From Kordia sp. (GTDB taxonomy: Bacteria > Bacteroidota > Bacteroidia > Flavobacteriales > Flavobacteriaceae): a DNA stretch of 40,682 nt. The stretch lies in the NCBI RefSeq assembly GCF_022447245.1, contig NZ_JAKVBC010000042.1:1-40682 (forward strand), given 5' to 3'. Below the pieces are notes generated by a model. It had not been told where the DNA came from and made no database searches. It saw only the letters and a program-made list of their open reading frames with translations. Made by a program: the position numbers and the translations under genes. Positions 20,588 to 31,234 of the stretch are shown in pieces (position 1 is the first letter of the stretch; each line of letters begins with the position of its first letter).

Positions 20588-21519
20588 TACAATCCTATTA
20601 CAGTTAAATTAGTACCATCTCAATTGTTGGTTCATATTACAGGAGATGAAGCTAAGGTAGTGTCAGAATCAACTTCTGTTAATAGTCTTATTGGTGTTGC
20701 AGACTCCATGTATCCAATATAAAGATTATTTGTATATATTCAAGTTGCGTCCTCGTAGTTTATCGTTGTTACAGTGTTTGCATTAATAGATCATCAAACA
20801 GAGTCTGTTCATGTAGTAACACTATTTGCAGTTATCTTAGTAGGACTATATGAATCTACATTACGAATATTACCGTCTATTTGTAACTTAGATGATCTAT
20901 ATATTTCAGAACTGTCTTCTCACCACTTACATGAGGCATAAACTAAAAATAATCAAGAATATGGAGTAAATACAGTATTGCTGGTGTTTAGTCATGTATA
21001 TTCTGTATCAGAAAAATCAAAATCTACAACATTTTCTCACGTTAATACATTTTTATCTCATACTGTAAAAAGCCTAACAAAATATCTTTGCTGCTCAGCC
21101 CATCAAGAGATAATTCACACTATATCCCAAAATGACTTATCAAATCATCAAGAAGGAACTATATTATTAGCTTTATAAACCTTTTTCCCACTTCATTCGT
21201 CATAATAAACTATATCTCATTTGTTGTAAGATCTATCTGGATTGTATTCATATATTCACTTATCATCAAAATTATCTGTATATCTTTCAGTAAAAAAAAT
21301 CTCTATTTTCCTAGTATTTGTATTATAGTACATATCTCAATTTTTTGGTCTATCAGGTCTTTCTGGTCTAGCTCATAACCATCTAAATCATCTTATTGAT
21401 ACTTTTTGTGTAAGAGCAGGATTCCCATATCACCATGTTCCATCCAAAGAAAATTCATCTTGCTTAGTTTCTTCTACTTTTATACTTTCTTCAGGAGCAC
21501 TAGTATTTAATTTGCTCAT
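20587..21519 (-). CDS. Putative tail/virion structural protein
   Basis: 310 residues. The N-terminus is polar. The middle is aromatic and beta-rich (Y-N-K-G-D-I-V-Y-Y) like a carbohydrate-binding or fibre domain. The C-terminus has N-S-V-T-T-G-T-D-type strands. The gene couples to the 917-residue gene (TAATG) and its first 20 bases overlap the preceding tail gene. Family not recognised; it could be a fibre anchor. Confidence 0.7.
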
Positions 21520-22942
21520 ACCTCATATTTAAAGTATAAAATATAGGAGTAACATTTGTATTTGTTGTCTCTAGTTCTATTTTAAATTGTATCTCGTAAA
21601 AATCTTTTGATGATGGTAAAGAAAACTTTCTATTTTTTTTATCAATTCAAGATATATCTGATACTAACTCGTAATTATTTGATCAGTCAACACTATGGTA
21701 AAACTTTATTTTTGTTCAAACAGGAGTTTGACAATGTATAATATATTCTATAACTCTTCATTGTTGACCTAGGTTTGGCATATACTTTCTTGTATACATG
21801 ACACCACTATTCTGATACGTTTTTGTATTTATAGTATCATATGATATAGTAGCTATTCAAACATTTGATCAATCATCGTAAGAAAATCTTATTTTATCAT
21901 ATACATTCCTAAATCAATTCCACAAACAACCTATCCTACTATAACCACTAAAATCTAACGATATTGCTTGAGGTAATCAATTTATTTTCTTACCTATAGA
22001 TTCTATTCATCACTCTTCATCATTTATCATAAAATAACTATCCTGATTATAAGCAATGTTAAAATTTCAGTAAAAATATTCCTGACCATATCAGAATTTA
22101 AACCTTTCTTGTATACCGTCTACTACCTTCTTACCTTCTCTCAAATACGTGAAATTCTGTCACTGAGATATAAAAAGCTTCGATGCTCATGGAGGTCAAA
22201 AAGGACGAGCTACTATATTGTCTAAGTTCTTAGCAGTTTGCATATATAGTATAGGCATTCATAGATCAACATATCAATCATGCTCCTCACTAAATCAATC
22301 CCAAAAATATTTTCTTCAAGTAACTAAATATACTTGATACAAAGATCAATTTCTAGACAATCAAACTACTTGTTCTTCAAGAACTATACCTACGTTAACA
22401 ACAGTAGGAAGAGAAGCTAATATATAGTATACAGTATTTCATATTGCGAAATATAAACTATCTTCACTATCATTTATAGAAGGACAATAAGGTCACTCAG
22501 TGTAACTTCATACAAAATTAGGTAGTGGGAAAGAACTAGCATCTTGTTTATAATAGTTTATGTCTACAGATCAGAAAGAGTACGGAGAAGGTCAAGGAAC
22601 TCTAGCCAATCTTATAGTAGATCATTGATTGTAAAACAACACAATATCTCACATAAACTTTATAGCGTTTAATATATCATGACCACCTGGTAGGTTCAAA
22701 AAATTATTACCATCTAAATCATATCAATCTCAGTTTTCACCAAAACAATAGAAATCATCAATATTACAAGTCATAAGAGACACACCTGTAGTAGTGATGT
22801 TTTCTACTTCTCTTTGTAATGTGAATCCCTCTGGTTTTGTTTTTACGTCCAATGAGTCAGAAAAGTTATATTGACCCTGTCATAAAGCAAAATCATCATC
22901 TCACATTCAACCGTAGAAATTATTTATGAGTAGATTTGGCAT
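21500..22942 (-). CDS. Tail nozzle / stabilisation-type protein (beta-propeller-like)
   Basis: 480 residues, beginning N-F-Y-G-G-M-G-D-D-D-F-A-L-G-Q-G-Q-Y and then D-S-L-D-V. This recalls the N-termini of podoviral tail nozzle and P22 gp10-type stabilisation proteins. The body is repeated beta strands with G-x-x-Y/W motifs, consistent with a propeller. Position directly after the adaptor gene supports a short-tail component. Assignment is by pattern and order, not by a decisive signature. It overlaps the adaptor by one base (TAATG). Confidence 0.6.
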
Positions 22943-23682
22943 TAATATCAGTTCCTATAATAATTATAATCAGGTCAGATGAATTGATCATAGTTTCTTG
23001 TAGTAGTAGTTCCTACAACAGGATTTGTTATCCTCATCTTTAAATTGGTTAACATTGTCTTTACTTTTTGTTCATATTCAGCTCTAGAGTTATTCTTTAA
23101 GTCGATTAGTTGCCTTTCTTGATATACATACTGAAACATTCATTCTCCAATAATATCATGATACTCTCTTTCTAACAATATATCTTCCTCTGACATACTA
23201 CTTGTTAGATCATATGGTCTCTTTGTACCATATAATGTGATACCTTGTGGTATACTTACATCAGGCTTAGGGAATAAGTATAATGTGAAATTACTTAAAA
23301 TATAGAAAGCTTCGTGTAAGCTCCAATTTTGCATATCTTCAAAAAACTCTGGTGATTCATATAAGTTATTCCAATCTCTCCTTTTTAAACGTATAGGATA
23401 TTGCAATCATTCAGCATATTGAACAGTAACACTGTCAATTTTATATTGTCAAAAATCTTGAGAAGGAGCTTGCATAACTGGCATTAAATCATACTGATTA
23501 AGACCCGCTACTAAGTCAGTCTTCCATATTGATTGTCCATAGTTTTTATCTATTTGAGCAACTCTTTGCCACAATTGTGTATAAACTATATTCATGTATC
23601 TGTACATAGAACTATCATCAATCTGATCTTGAGTTACAGATGTTTGATCTCTAACAAATGATATTATTTGTGATGGAGTCAT
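22942..23682 (-). CDS. Head-tail adaptor / tail tube-like connector protein
   Basis: 246 residues. It starts M-T-P-S-Q-I-I-S-F-V-R-D-Q-T, then D-S-S-M-Y-R-Y-M-N-I-V-Y-T-Q-L-W. This helical opening is seen in phage proteins placed just after capsid genes (gp11- or gp4-type connectors). The middle has L-N-Q-Y-D-L-M-P and S-V-T-V-Q-Y strands. It follows the capsid gene set and precedes the nozzle-like gene. Moderate assignment. Confidence 0.6.
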
Positions 23683-23690
23683 TATATATC

Positions 23691-23999
23691 CTAATTAGAT
23701 AATTTGTTTTTTATCCGTTCAGCATTATTGCTGAATCTTGGTCATACTTTTTTACCAAATTTTTCTTGATATTGCTTATGCAAAGATTCTAGACTTTCAG
23801 AATTTTCAGAACTTTCCTCTTTAATTTCATCTTCTGACATTTCTCTATCTTCTACAGCCTTTCTAAAAGAAGATTGTTTTACTTCCTCGTTGTTAGGCTT
23901 TTTTATAATTTGCTCTCTCTTTTTCTTCATATACTCTCTATATTGTTTAACATCCAAAACCCTGTTTCAAACTATAAACTCTTGTTTAGATTGTAGCAT
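23691..23999 (-). CDS. Small charged head-region protein
   Basis: 102 residues, very charged, probably mostly helical. It ends Y-Q-E-K-F-G-K-K-V-G-P-R-F-S-N-N-A-E-R-I-K-N-K-L. This tail (long helix, K-F-G-K-x-V, aromatic, N, I-K-K-I/L) is common in small phage proteins found between capsid and connector genes; their function is unknown. The start at ATG 23999 is preferred over an internal TTG. Confidence 0.7.
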
Positions 24000-24017
24000 A
24001 TTATTTTTTTTAAATAA

Positions 24018-24038
24018 AAGGAGGGCTTAACCCTCCTT
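24018..24038 (-). terminator. Intrinsic terminator after the major capsid gene
   Basis: An 8-bp stem AAGGAGGG / CCCTCCTT with a 5-base loop, followed by TTATTT on the - strand. It lies 10 bases past the capsid stop. This would cap the abundant capsid transcript while letting some polymerase continue to the tail genes. Confidence 0.8.
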
Positions 24039-24048
24039 ATTATAAAGA

Positions 24049-25029
24049 TTAAGCACCTTGACTTCAATACATTCCTACTGGAGTGTTAACTACACCAGTT
24101 TTGTAGTAATCAAAGAAAGGAACAGAATACAGTTGAGTTCTTTTATCGTAATCAAATTCACCGTCCATTGTTGGTCTTTGGTGGAAACCTGTATAGATAG
24201 GATTTACCATCATTTGTGAATCAAAATCAGCCATAAAGTAGTATGCAGTATCAGATTCTACATATACAGATGGTATGATTTGTCGACCGTTACCTAGTTG
24301 TTGGTTAACACCTTCATTGATAGCGTCGATTTTTGTTGGTTTATATTGTAGAGAAACATTGTCTCCTAAGATTTTTTTCCATTTTTGGTGTGCCTTACCA
24401 CCGTCTTTCACCAAAATTCTTTTTGTGTTAAATGGCATTGGTCTACCAATAGCATCTACGAAACCTCTAGATCTTTTTTCTACTTCGTCTAGTACTTCAA
24501 CAGAAGGAGCAGCAGCAGGAAGTAGGTTATCAAACTCGATAGCAGATTCTGGGCTAAGAAGATGGTTAGCAGAGAAAAGCAATTCACCATCTGGAGATAG
24601 AGTGTCAGTAAAACCTTTGTTAATAAGTTCAAATACAGTAGTATTTAACTTGTTGTATACAGCAGATAGTCTGTCTCTTACGTCTACTTGGTATTGTTTT
24701 TCTAGTTTCTGTGTGTTATCCATAACACCTTTCATATATTCTCGTGTGTAGTCCAAAGAAACAGCTTGTTTAATTGGAGATAGTTCTGTAACGAAACCTT
24801 TAGCAGATTTACCTTGTGGTATCTTAGAACCCTCAGCAACGTCTTCAGCAACAGAAAGACCAGTAATAGAAACAAATCTTTCAGTAATTTCAGTAGTATC
24901 TTCTACTCTAGAAAGAACTGCAAAGTCCGATTTACCCATAGGGTACTCTGATGTGTTATCAATAACTTGTTTAGTAGCTTTTGTATATCAATTCCAAAAA
25001 CTTAGAATATCTTGGTTAGTTCCAAACAT
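24049..25029 (-). CDS. Major capsid protein (HK97-fold)
   Basis: 326 residues. It carries features of the HK97/Mu-T-like fold: an N-terminal arm, E-D-T-T-E-I-T-E-R-F-V-S-I-T-G-L-S with a glutamate-rich E-loop-like part, a long spine-helix region (Y-M-K-G-V-M-D-N-T...K-Q-Y-Q-V-D), then L-L-F-S-A-N-H and P-F-N-T-K-R-I-L-V-K-D. Only two of about 25 glycines use TGA (near the two ends), so a standard-code caller still finds 291 residues. A hairpin terminator follows. Protomer of the icosahedral head. Confidence 0.85.
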
Positions 25030-25043
25030 ATTAGTTAACTAAT
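25030..25043. promoter_or_regulatory. Perfect 14-bp palindrome before the capsid start
   Basis: ATTAGTTAACTAAT directly abuts the capsid ATG on the - strand, in the 26-base gap after the decoration gene. It could form an RNA hairpin that occludes the start or serve as a protein site. There is no SD sequence in this gap. Confidence 0.45.
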
Positions 25044-25055
25044 TAATAAATAAAA

Positions 25056-25475
25056 TTATACAGCGATTAGCTTATTGATTCTTACAAGTACATCTGTAGT
25101 GTCACCGATTGTACCAGCTTTTTTTGTAGATAATACTTTGAATACATCCGTTGTACTTGCTCCAAGGTCAATTTCTTGAACTCCTGAATTAATAACTAGA
25201 TCTACTTCAGTATTTCTGTTTATAGCAGCAAAAGGAGCATCTGCGTTACCTTTATAGATTGCTTCTGCATCAGCGACAACTTGTATATCTTCTCCGTTAT
25301 CTGATACACAAAAACCTAGTTCTGTAGATGCAGCAGTAGCTTCAATAGCTAAACCTGTTGCAGGGTCGATAGTAATCATTTTACCGATCAAATTATCTGT
25401 AATTGCAGGATCTTTTGCGATAAGATCTGACAAATCAGGCATACTTCTACCTGGTGTGTAAAGTTGAAAGCTCAT
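25056..25475 (-). CDS. Head decoration-like protein
   Basis: 139 residues with no TGA codon, although it has ten glycines. Beta-rich after residue 25 (M-I-T-I-D-P-A-T-G-L, V-L-V-R-I-N-K-L). Size, composition and position just upstream of the capsid gene match phage head-decoration or cement proteins; no decisive motif is present. Avoidance of TGA implies very high expression like its capsid neighbour. Confidence 0.65.
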   Translation of the reverse strand: MSFQLYTPGRSMPDLSDLIAKDPAITDNLIGKMITIDPATGLAIEATAASTELGFCVSDNGEDIQVVADAEAIYKGNADAPFAAINRNTEVDLVINSGVQEIDLGASTTDVFKVLSTKKAGTIGDTTDVLVRINKLIAV

Positions 25476-25497
25476 TTAAATAAATACAAATTAAAAC

Positions 25498-25977
25498 TTA
25501 TCAAAATAGTTTTTTCTTAATATCTTCCTGTAAGCTACTATAACCATTCTCTGGCTCGTTCCTTTGTCATCTTGTATTCGGCAAAGTGAAGTCACCATAG
25601 ACATCTTTAGCTGCTTCCATAAGACTCATTTCTTTAACATCAGCGATTGTTTTGATCGCTTCAATGTTAGCATCAGGCTTCAGAGACAATATTTCCTTTT
25701 CCATCTCAATTTTTTGGAGCACTTCCTTAGTATGAGCTTCTAAGTCAATTTCTTCTCTTTCTTCATTTTCCTGCTGTCTTCTTTGAATAGCTTTGTGTTT
25801 TTTCTTTAGAAGTTTTTCATTCTTCTTTCTTAAAGAAGAGTTTTCTTCTTCCAATCTAGCTATTTTTTCTTCTTCATTTTCTTCTTTGTCGTCTTTTTGT
25901 ACGGCATCTTTTTCTTTTAATGAAGATAAATCTTGTTCGTTTTGAGGTTGAACATCCTTTTCGTCGACTTTTTCCAT
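25498..25977 (-). CDS. Scaffold-like protein
   Basis: 159 residues, extremely acidic and basic alternating (E-E-N-E-E-E-K-I-A-R-L-E-E-E-N), a long coiled coil (about residues 35-100), and a short C-terminal segment ending in K-K-K-L-F-G. Phage scaffolding proteins have exactly this character and sit between portal and capsid. The start at ATG 25977 (M-E-K-V-D-E-K) was chosen over an upstream TTG at 26004. Confidence 0.75.
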
Positions 25978-26010
25978 GTGATCACGTACTAATAATAAAT
26001 ACAATAGGTC

Positions 26011-26331
26011 TTATTGTCATTGCCCGCCCTTACGTGGCTTATGTAACTCTAATTTATCAAAAATAATTTTTTTTGCAAGTTTGTGGTATTCAGAGAGTTT
26101 TTTTTCGTCTCATCATGCTGATGAAACCAAGTCATTACCTAGAACTGACAAAAAGTCATCTAGATATAAAACGAGTAATCTTTTTAAATCTAATTCAGTA
26201 TAAATTACCTCCCTAGATTCTTTTTTTAAATTAAAAAGAATATCTGATTTAAAAACCTCCTTTTCCTTTATAATTCTATTTATAATTATATCTTGGAATT
26301 TTTTCTCATTAAACAATTGGTAAATTGTCAT
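26011..26331 (-). CDS. Small helical head-region protein
   Basis: 106 residues, helical, basic C-terminus (H-K-P-R-K-G-G-Q-G-Q). It is coupled to the portal gene (TAATG at 26331). Possibly a head protein or protease-related factor, but no catalytic motif can be seen. Three of the TGA glycines are close to the C-terminus. Confidence 0.65.
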
Positions 26332-28268
26332 TATAGTGCTGCCTTATTATCTAAAGACTCATTTGTTTTAACTATATTATTTGTCATAGCTTGACTTGCC
26401 ATACTATTAGCTATTCATGTCATTTCTAATCATTCTCAAACAGGTTTTGGCTTATCGACTCACTCCCTTATCATTAATGTGTTGAGAAATGATAATACTT
26501 CAAATTTTAATTCATTATTGATTGCAGAATTAATATATATCCAAAGAGTTTGCAAATCCAATCAAGGAATAAAAATGTTCTGTGGTTTTAATCAAGAGCT
26601 AATCATTTCTTTCATCATCAAAGAATGTCTTTCGCTGCTATCCATTGGTTCAATACTTTCTATAAAAGCATCGTCAAATCACATTTTTCTATACATTTCA
26701 CGTTTAAACATCTTAGCTGATATAGGTGACACATTAGGATCTTGTAGAACTATTGGAAGTATAGATTGCATATTAGATAGTTTCCTCATATTATCCTCTC
26801 TTCTCTTCTTACTTGAAAATACTTCTACAGTAGGATTCAAACCAGAGATAAAATCTTGCTCTGTTATTTTCAATAATTCTCAATCATCATCTAATAGCTG
26901 AGTTACTTTCTTTCATCAATTATCTCTTACATGTTTCCTCATGTATCTCATATAAATTACTTCCCAAAACATTTGCTCTCAAATCATTAGATTATCAGCA
27001 TCTACATCAAATACAACATTAGACCTTTGCAATTGCAATTCAGTGTCTCATAATGTATTTGTATCAGGACTCAGTCATCTTACTATACCAGTTAATCACG
27101 TAGTATCCTCTGCTAGTTTTTGTATGTACTGGAAAAACTGCTGAGATTGGTTTGTATTATTTAATTCTTGTACTGGCTGAGTTATTTGACCCTGCATAGA
27201 ATCTACAGGTATAAATTTAGGTCAACTCTCTGCTCTATCTAAAAGGTCATTTATGTTATTTATAGCTCTTACATCAACAAAATAATTATCAAAACCTGCT
27301 TCACGCATTTCTTTTATCTGCATAGCATTAATTAGCTTTGTCATTGTTATTTGTGTAGGATACATTAACTCTCTATATGAGATACCCCATGGGTCTTCTA
27401 TCAGTGGGAAAGAGTTAGATATAGCAACTGGGAAAGGTATAGTATCAGGATACTTTTTTTCTTGAGGTGTTAATGGTTTTATCTCTTCTCGTTTAATTAT
27501 CTTCGAGTGAGCATTAGCTAATGTACAGAAATACTTCCTACCATTAATACATACAAAACAATTTAACACATATACTGGATCATTGTAACTGTCCATCTGA
27601 GTTATTAGCCTTTGTTGTTTTTTTCTTAAATTAGATCTCTGTTCTGAAAGGGTCTGTCATGCTTGAACCTCATCTAAATCGAAATATCATCACACCACAC
27701 TCTCTTTGCTTTTTAACTCTCCAATGCTAGTTGACCGACTCATTAGATGGAAATCAAAGTTATTATCCATAACGTTACCATTAGTATCAGGATACCAACA
27801 CAATGGATCTATGTTAATAAAATCCACTACCTGCTTAGATCTGTTCCATCACAAAGGAATACGTATTCAGACACCATAATCAAAAACATCATACAACATT
27901 TCTTTATCTTTTATATGTTTCCTCATTACCTTTTGGTCAAAATCTACTATTTTATTAAGCTTTTGTGCTACATCTCTGTCATTAAAGTCTGATTCAGTAT
28001 AAACAGGAGAAATTCACTCATTCTTAAACATAGCAACAAAGGTTTTCTTCATCTGAAACAACAAATCATATGTCATCTTGCCAGATGCGTTCATGCTTTT
28101 AACTTTATCATCTATTCTTTTATATAATTCTAATTTAGCAGAAACAGCAGATTGAGACTTGTTATAGCACTTTCATAACTCCGTTACTATCTCTTCTCTT
28201 AACTTTTTATTGCTCTTTATATCTTTTTCCGAAATAGCTTGGTTTTTCTTCCAGTTTTTTATATACAT
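26331..28268 (-). CDS. Portal protein
   Basis: 645 residues. The N-terminal half is helical with W/Y-rich segments (V-V-D-F-I-N-I-D-P-L-C-W-Y-P-D, typical of portal proteins). The middle has I-P-F-P-V-A-I-S-N-S-F-P-L and Y-P-T-Q-I-T-M-T-K-L-I-N-A (wing/stem). The C-terminal part has long helices with I-T-E-Q-D-F. It forms the dodecameric ring at the packaging vertex. Location between terminase and scaffold confirms the role. P22/podovirus-type size. TGA codons are scattered throughout. Confidence 0.85.
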
Positions 28269-28338
28269 GGCTAATTCAAACGTAAATTACTGTCAATAGT
28301 ATTTATTTTTAATTATATTTCAAACATACAATATATAA

Positions 28339-29631
28339 TTAATCAATCCAATTACTTACTAACGATTTAAAATTACTTCTATTTCATTTATCTATCAACT
28401 CCATAAATACATACCTTATAGCATCAATAGCATGATTATATTCGTCTATAGGAGTTTCTAAAAAGTTACCGTTCTTATCTTGATCCCAACAGTAATTCCT
28501 AAATTCTAGTATAATATTAGTACTTCTAGATGTAATATATATTTTTTTTTGTTGCATAAATCATATTCAAGACTCAACTCAACCTTTTGTTTTTTTTACA
28601 GGTCTTATATTTAATCATAATAAATATAACTCCTCTATCGAATCTGGTCTAGAAGAATCAGCAATAAATCTCTCAGATGTATTTATACCAAAAGAAATTA
28701 TTTTTGCATATAATTTGTCGTTCAATATTCATGGAGAATAAATTAATTCGTCAACAAGTATACCATCTGACCATTTATAGACTCAAACAACTGCAGCTGG
28801 ATCGTTATATCAAAAATCTATACCGTAACCTATCAACTTACATTCTGTTTCAGGGTTAATATCGTTAACTATTTGCCACTTACTAAAAATGACACCCTCT
28901 AGCTTACCATATTTTCAAAGTCAATAAATTTCTCGCTGTCTTTTATTCTTTTCCTTTAAAGACTCAATTTCTTTTATGAGAGATTCTCATATAAAAGGAT
29001 TATCTTTATACGTACTAACTATTACCTCAACATCTCCTTCCTGCTTAGCTCTTTTTTGCTCTAGTTCTGTATTTATCCAAATGTCTTCACTATCTGGATT
29101 AAAATCTAAAAATATTTTGTCATTAGTACGGACTATCAACTGGAAAAATTCTTCTTGGAACGTTAAAGCATTAGCTTCATTACAATATAATATATCACGA
29201 CGCTTACCCTTAATTTTTTCTTGATCATCTGCTCACATAAACTCTACCATTCTTCATCTGTAGGTGTAAGTTTTATCTGTTTTGTTCCTATGTTCTTTGT
29301 TTAATAGAAAAACAGTTCATGTATCAACTATTATCTGCTCAAAATCCCTTATTACTGTTGATTTTAAGTCACTCTTAAACTTTCTAACAACAGTACATAT
29401 CCAACTAGCAGATTCCTCTTCTCATTCTGGATACTGTTTTAATTCTCATTTTTTTCAAAAAACACAATCTTCAGTGTTAACTTCTGAGTCTAGGTAACCA
29501 GTAATAAGCCATCTCCAGATTATTTGTAGTATAGAATATGTTTTGCCTGACCTAGTACCTCACCTATTAATCTTTATCTTTTTGTCAGACTCTATGTTTT
29601 TGTGGAAGACATTTCCTGTTCTAAGTTTCAT
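28339..29631 (-). CDS. terL: Terminase large subunit
   Basis: 430 residues. It translocates DNA into the prohead using ATP and cuts the concatemer. Seen: Walker A R-G-G-T-R-S-G-K-T (residues 23-31, one glycine is TGA), Walker B-like D-I-L-Y-C-N-E-A-N, coupling motif F-L-D-F-N-P, and the nuclease part with G-I-D-F-G-Y-N-D-P-A, I-A-D-S-S-R-P and C-terminal N-H-A-I-D-A-I-R-Y. This is the Terminase_3/PBSX-type arrangement. The start overlaps the small-subunit gene by 40 bases. Over half of the glycines are TGA. Confidence 0.95.
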
Positions 29632-30173
29632 TCAACGATATTATCATCTAAATCTTTTGAATTAATAACTTTTCATTCTCATATTCTTCTTACTACATGT
29701 TCTATAACTATTTTGTTACTAGATATTTTACCTCAATCAGCATCTTCATGCCTAACAACATCACTCCATCAATAATTTTTAAGAGCAAATATAGCAGCTG
29801 TAGGATTTTCATGTAGTAATTTCTCATATTCCACTTCTATAAGGGTCTTTGCTCTTTTAATTAGGTAATCAAACTCGTCAGATCTTTTTGCATACTTGTA
29901 TAAACTACTCTTGTCCCTAAATCACAAAAAAAAAGAAAGATCTCATAGAGAAGGATTAGGTACATACAATTCCTTATAAGAATCTTTTCAAACTTTTATT
30001 CTTTTTTTTCTCGAACACATTCCTCAGTTAAAATATTCTACAATTCTATTAGCAAGAGCTTCTGGAGTCTTATAAAAAGGACAAGAACCATTCATGCCTC
30101 TTGTCTTTTTTCACAAAAGAACATCTTTTGTTATTCAAGATCAACTAATTGCAATTTTTTTGTTTTTTGGCAT
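29592..30173 (-). CDS. Terminase small subunit-like DNA-binding protein
   Basis: 193 residues. The N-terminal 50 residues hold three cysteines, including C-P-F near residue 31. Then Y-V-P-N-P-S-L-G-D-L-S-F-F-L-G-F-R-D-K-S-S-L-Y-K is a helix-turn-helix of the kind used for pac/cos recognition. Next comes I-K-R-A-K-T-L-I-E-V-E-Y-E...N-P-T-A-A-I-F-A-L-K-N-Y-G-W, the conserved core of many small terminases. It is in frame throughout a nine-T run (29926-29934). It overlaps terL. Confidence 0.8.
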
Positions 30174-30357
30174 CAGTCAAATTTCTTTTATAAAGTTTTC
30201 CAGTAATCCAAGTCTGGAACGACAGTAGAGAAAAAGAAGTTACAGAAGCATCTTTTCTGAACTCATCATGTAATCTAAGAAATTCCAATATCATAGATAA
30301 ACATATTTTAGCTCTGTGCTTTTCGTCGTATCAACTTCTTCACTTACTTTTAGACAT
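30145..30357 (-). CDS. Small hypothetical protein
   Basis: 70 residues, basic and helical, with two glycines as TGA near the N-terminus. It overlaps the small-terminase start by 29 bases. No family recognised. Its position suggests a late-operon or packaging accessory. Confidence 0.65.
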
Positions 30358-30378
30358 AAAAGAATTAATAATAAACAA

Positions 30379-30675
30379 TTATCTAACTATTCTTTTTAAT
30401 GATTTTCATGGTTTAAATTTTACAACACTTACAGAATTAGTATGAACCCTTTCTCAAGTACGTAAATCTAAAGTCTCTCTACCTGTATACATAGATTTAT
30501 AAAAAGTTCAAAATCATCTCAATAGTACTTTTCACTCATCTTTTATTCAAATAGACATAACCTCAATAAATTCATCTATAACAGTTTTTGTTTTTTCTTT
30601 ACTAAAGTTTAGTCTTCTGGAAACCTCATCAATAATAGAAGAAGTATTCATTTTTCTATCATAACTATAACTCAT
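30379..30675 (-). CDS. HU/IHF-family DNA-binding protein
   Basis: 98 residues. It contains L-L-R-G-F-G-T-F (residues 51-58), then T-G-R-E-T, a T-G-E-R turn and F-K-P-G-K-S-L-K near the end. These are the conserved core and tail of HU/IHF proteins that bend DNA. Both glycines of G-F-G are TGA, which strongly supports glycine rather than tryptophan. It is first in the leftward late operon and may help pack or organise DNA or regulate the divergent promoters. Confidence 0.88.
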
Positions 30676-30804
30676 TTTTTAAAAAAGATATAAATATTAC
30701 TTATGGTATACAAAAATACCCTTCAAAAGCAACACTTTTATAAAAAGACTTGATTTTATGTAAAAAAAAAATATAAAGTTTACGTTTACAACGTAATTTT
30801 TTAT
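30676..30804. promoter_or_regulatory. Divergent control region between late and rightward clusters
   Basis: 129 bases between the HU gene and the gene at 30805. For the + strand, TTGATT (30750-30755), a 16-base spacer and TATAAA (30772-30777) form a sigma-70-like promoter. An inverted repeat TTACGT-ttaca-ACGTAA (30780-30796) sits over the predicted start site and looks like an operator. A second inverted repeat GGTAT-acaaaa-ATACC (30705-30720) lies on the side of the leftward genes. No good leftward promoter is certain. Confidence 0.65.
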
Positions 30805-31035
30805 ATGAAAACAAGAAAACAAACACTTATATTTGTTCTTTGCATGATAATAGTTTGATTATCTAACAATACAAATATTTTTTCTTCAGAAGTAAGTGAC
30901 CTACAGGACAAATGTAATATATGTCATAGGACAAGCATTGCAAAACCCTTAGGTTACACAGTAGAATCAATTATGAACGATGTTAATGAAAATTGATGCA
31001 AATTCAAAGACTACCTTGAACAAAAATGCAAATAA
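30805..31035 (+). CDS. Small exported or membrane-anchored cysteine protein
   Basis: 76 residues. Residues 8-22 are hydrophobic (signal or anchor). The rest has five cysteines with a C-N-I-C pair and C-terminal C-K. Directly downstream of the palindromic operator. Function unknown; possibly a membrane-located early protein. Confidence 0.7.
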
Positions 31036-31054
31036 ATTTATACAACTATATATT

Positions 31055-31201
31055 ATGAACAAATACAAAGTAATTAAAAAACGACCTTGATGACCTGATG
31101 TGGCTTGTGTATGAGAGTTAGAGAAAAGTACATATTGAGATACATATGCCTTTCATTGGTTTTGTGGTTTCCATTGATGTGATTATGGTGAATATCTGTA
31201 A
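31055..31201 (+). CDS. Small Cys/Gly/Trp-rich hypothetical protein
   Basis: 48 residues with three cysteines and a glycine-rich segment coded by several TGAs (R-P-G-G-P-D-V-A-C). No family recognised. The short, odd composition makes the gene call moderate. Confidence 0.55.
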
Positions 31202-31234
31202 ATTAAGTAAGCTGTTTTATAACTAATTATAAAG

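Noticed and set aside
24275-24751. 158-codon + strand ORF
   Set aside because: Antisense of the major capsid gene, which has a convincing fold and codon use on the other strand.
26479-26901. 140-codon + strand ORF
   Set aside because: Antisense of the portal gene.
29921-29940. Apparent frameshift in the small terminase at a nine-base homopolymer
   Set aside because: A careful recount of codons shows the frame is continuous through the run (L-S-F-F-L-G-F-R-D).
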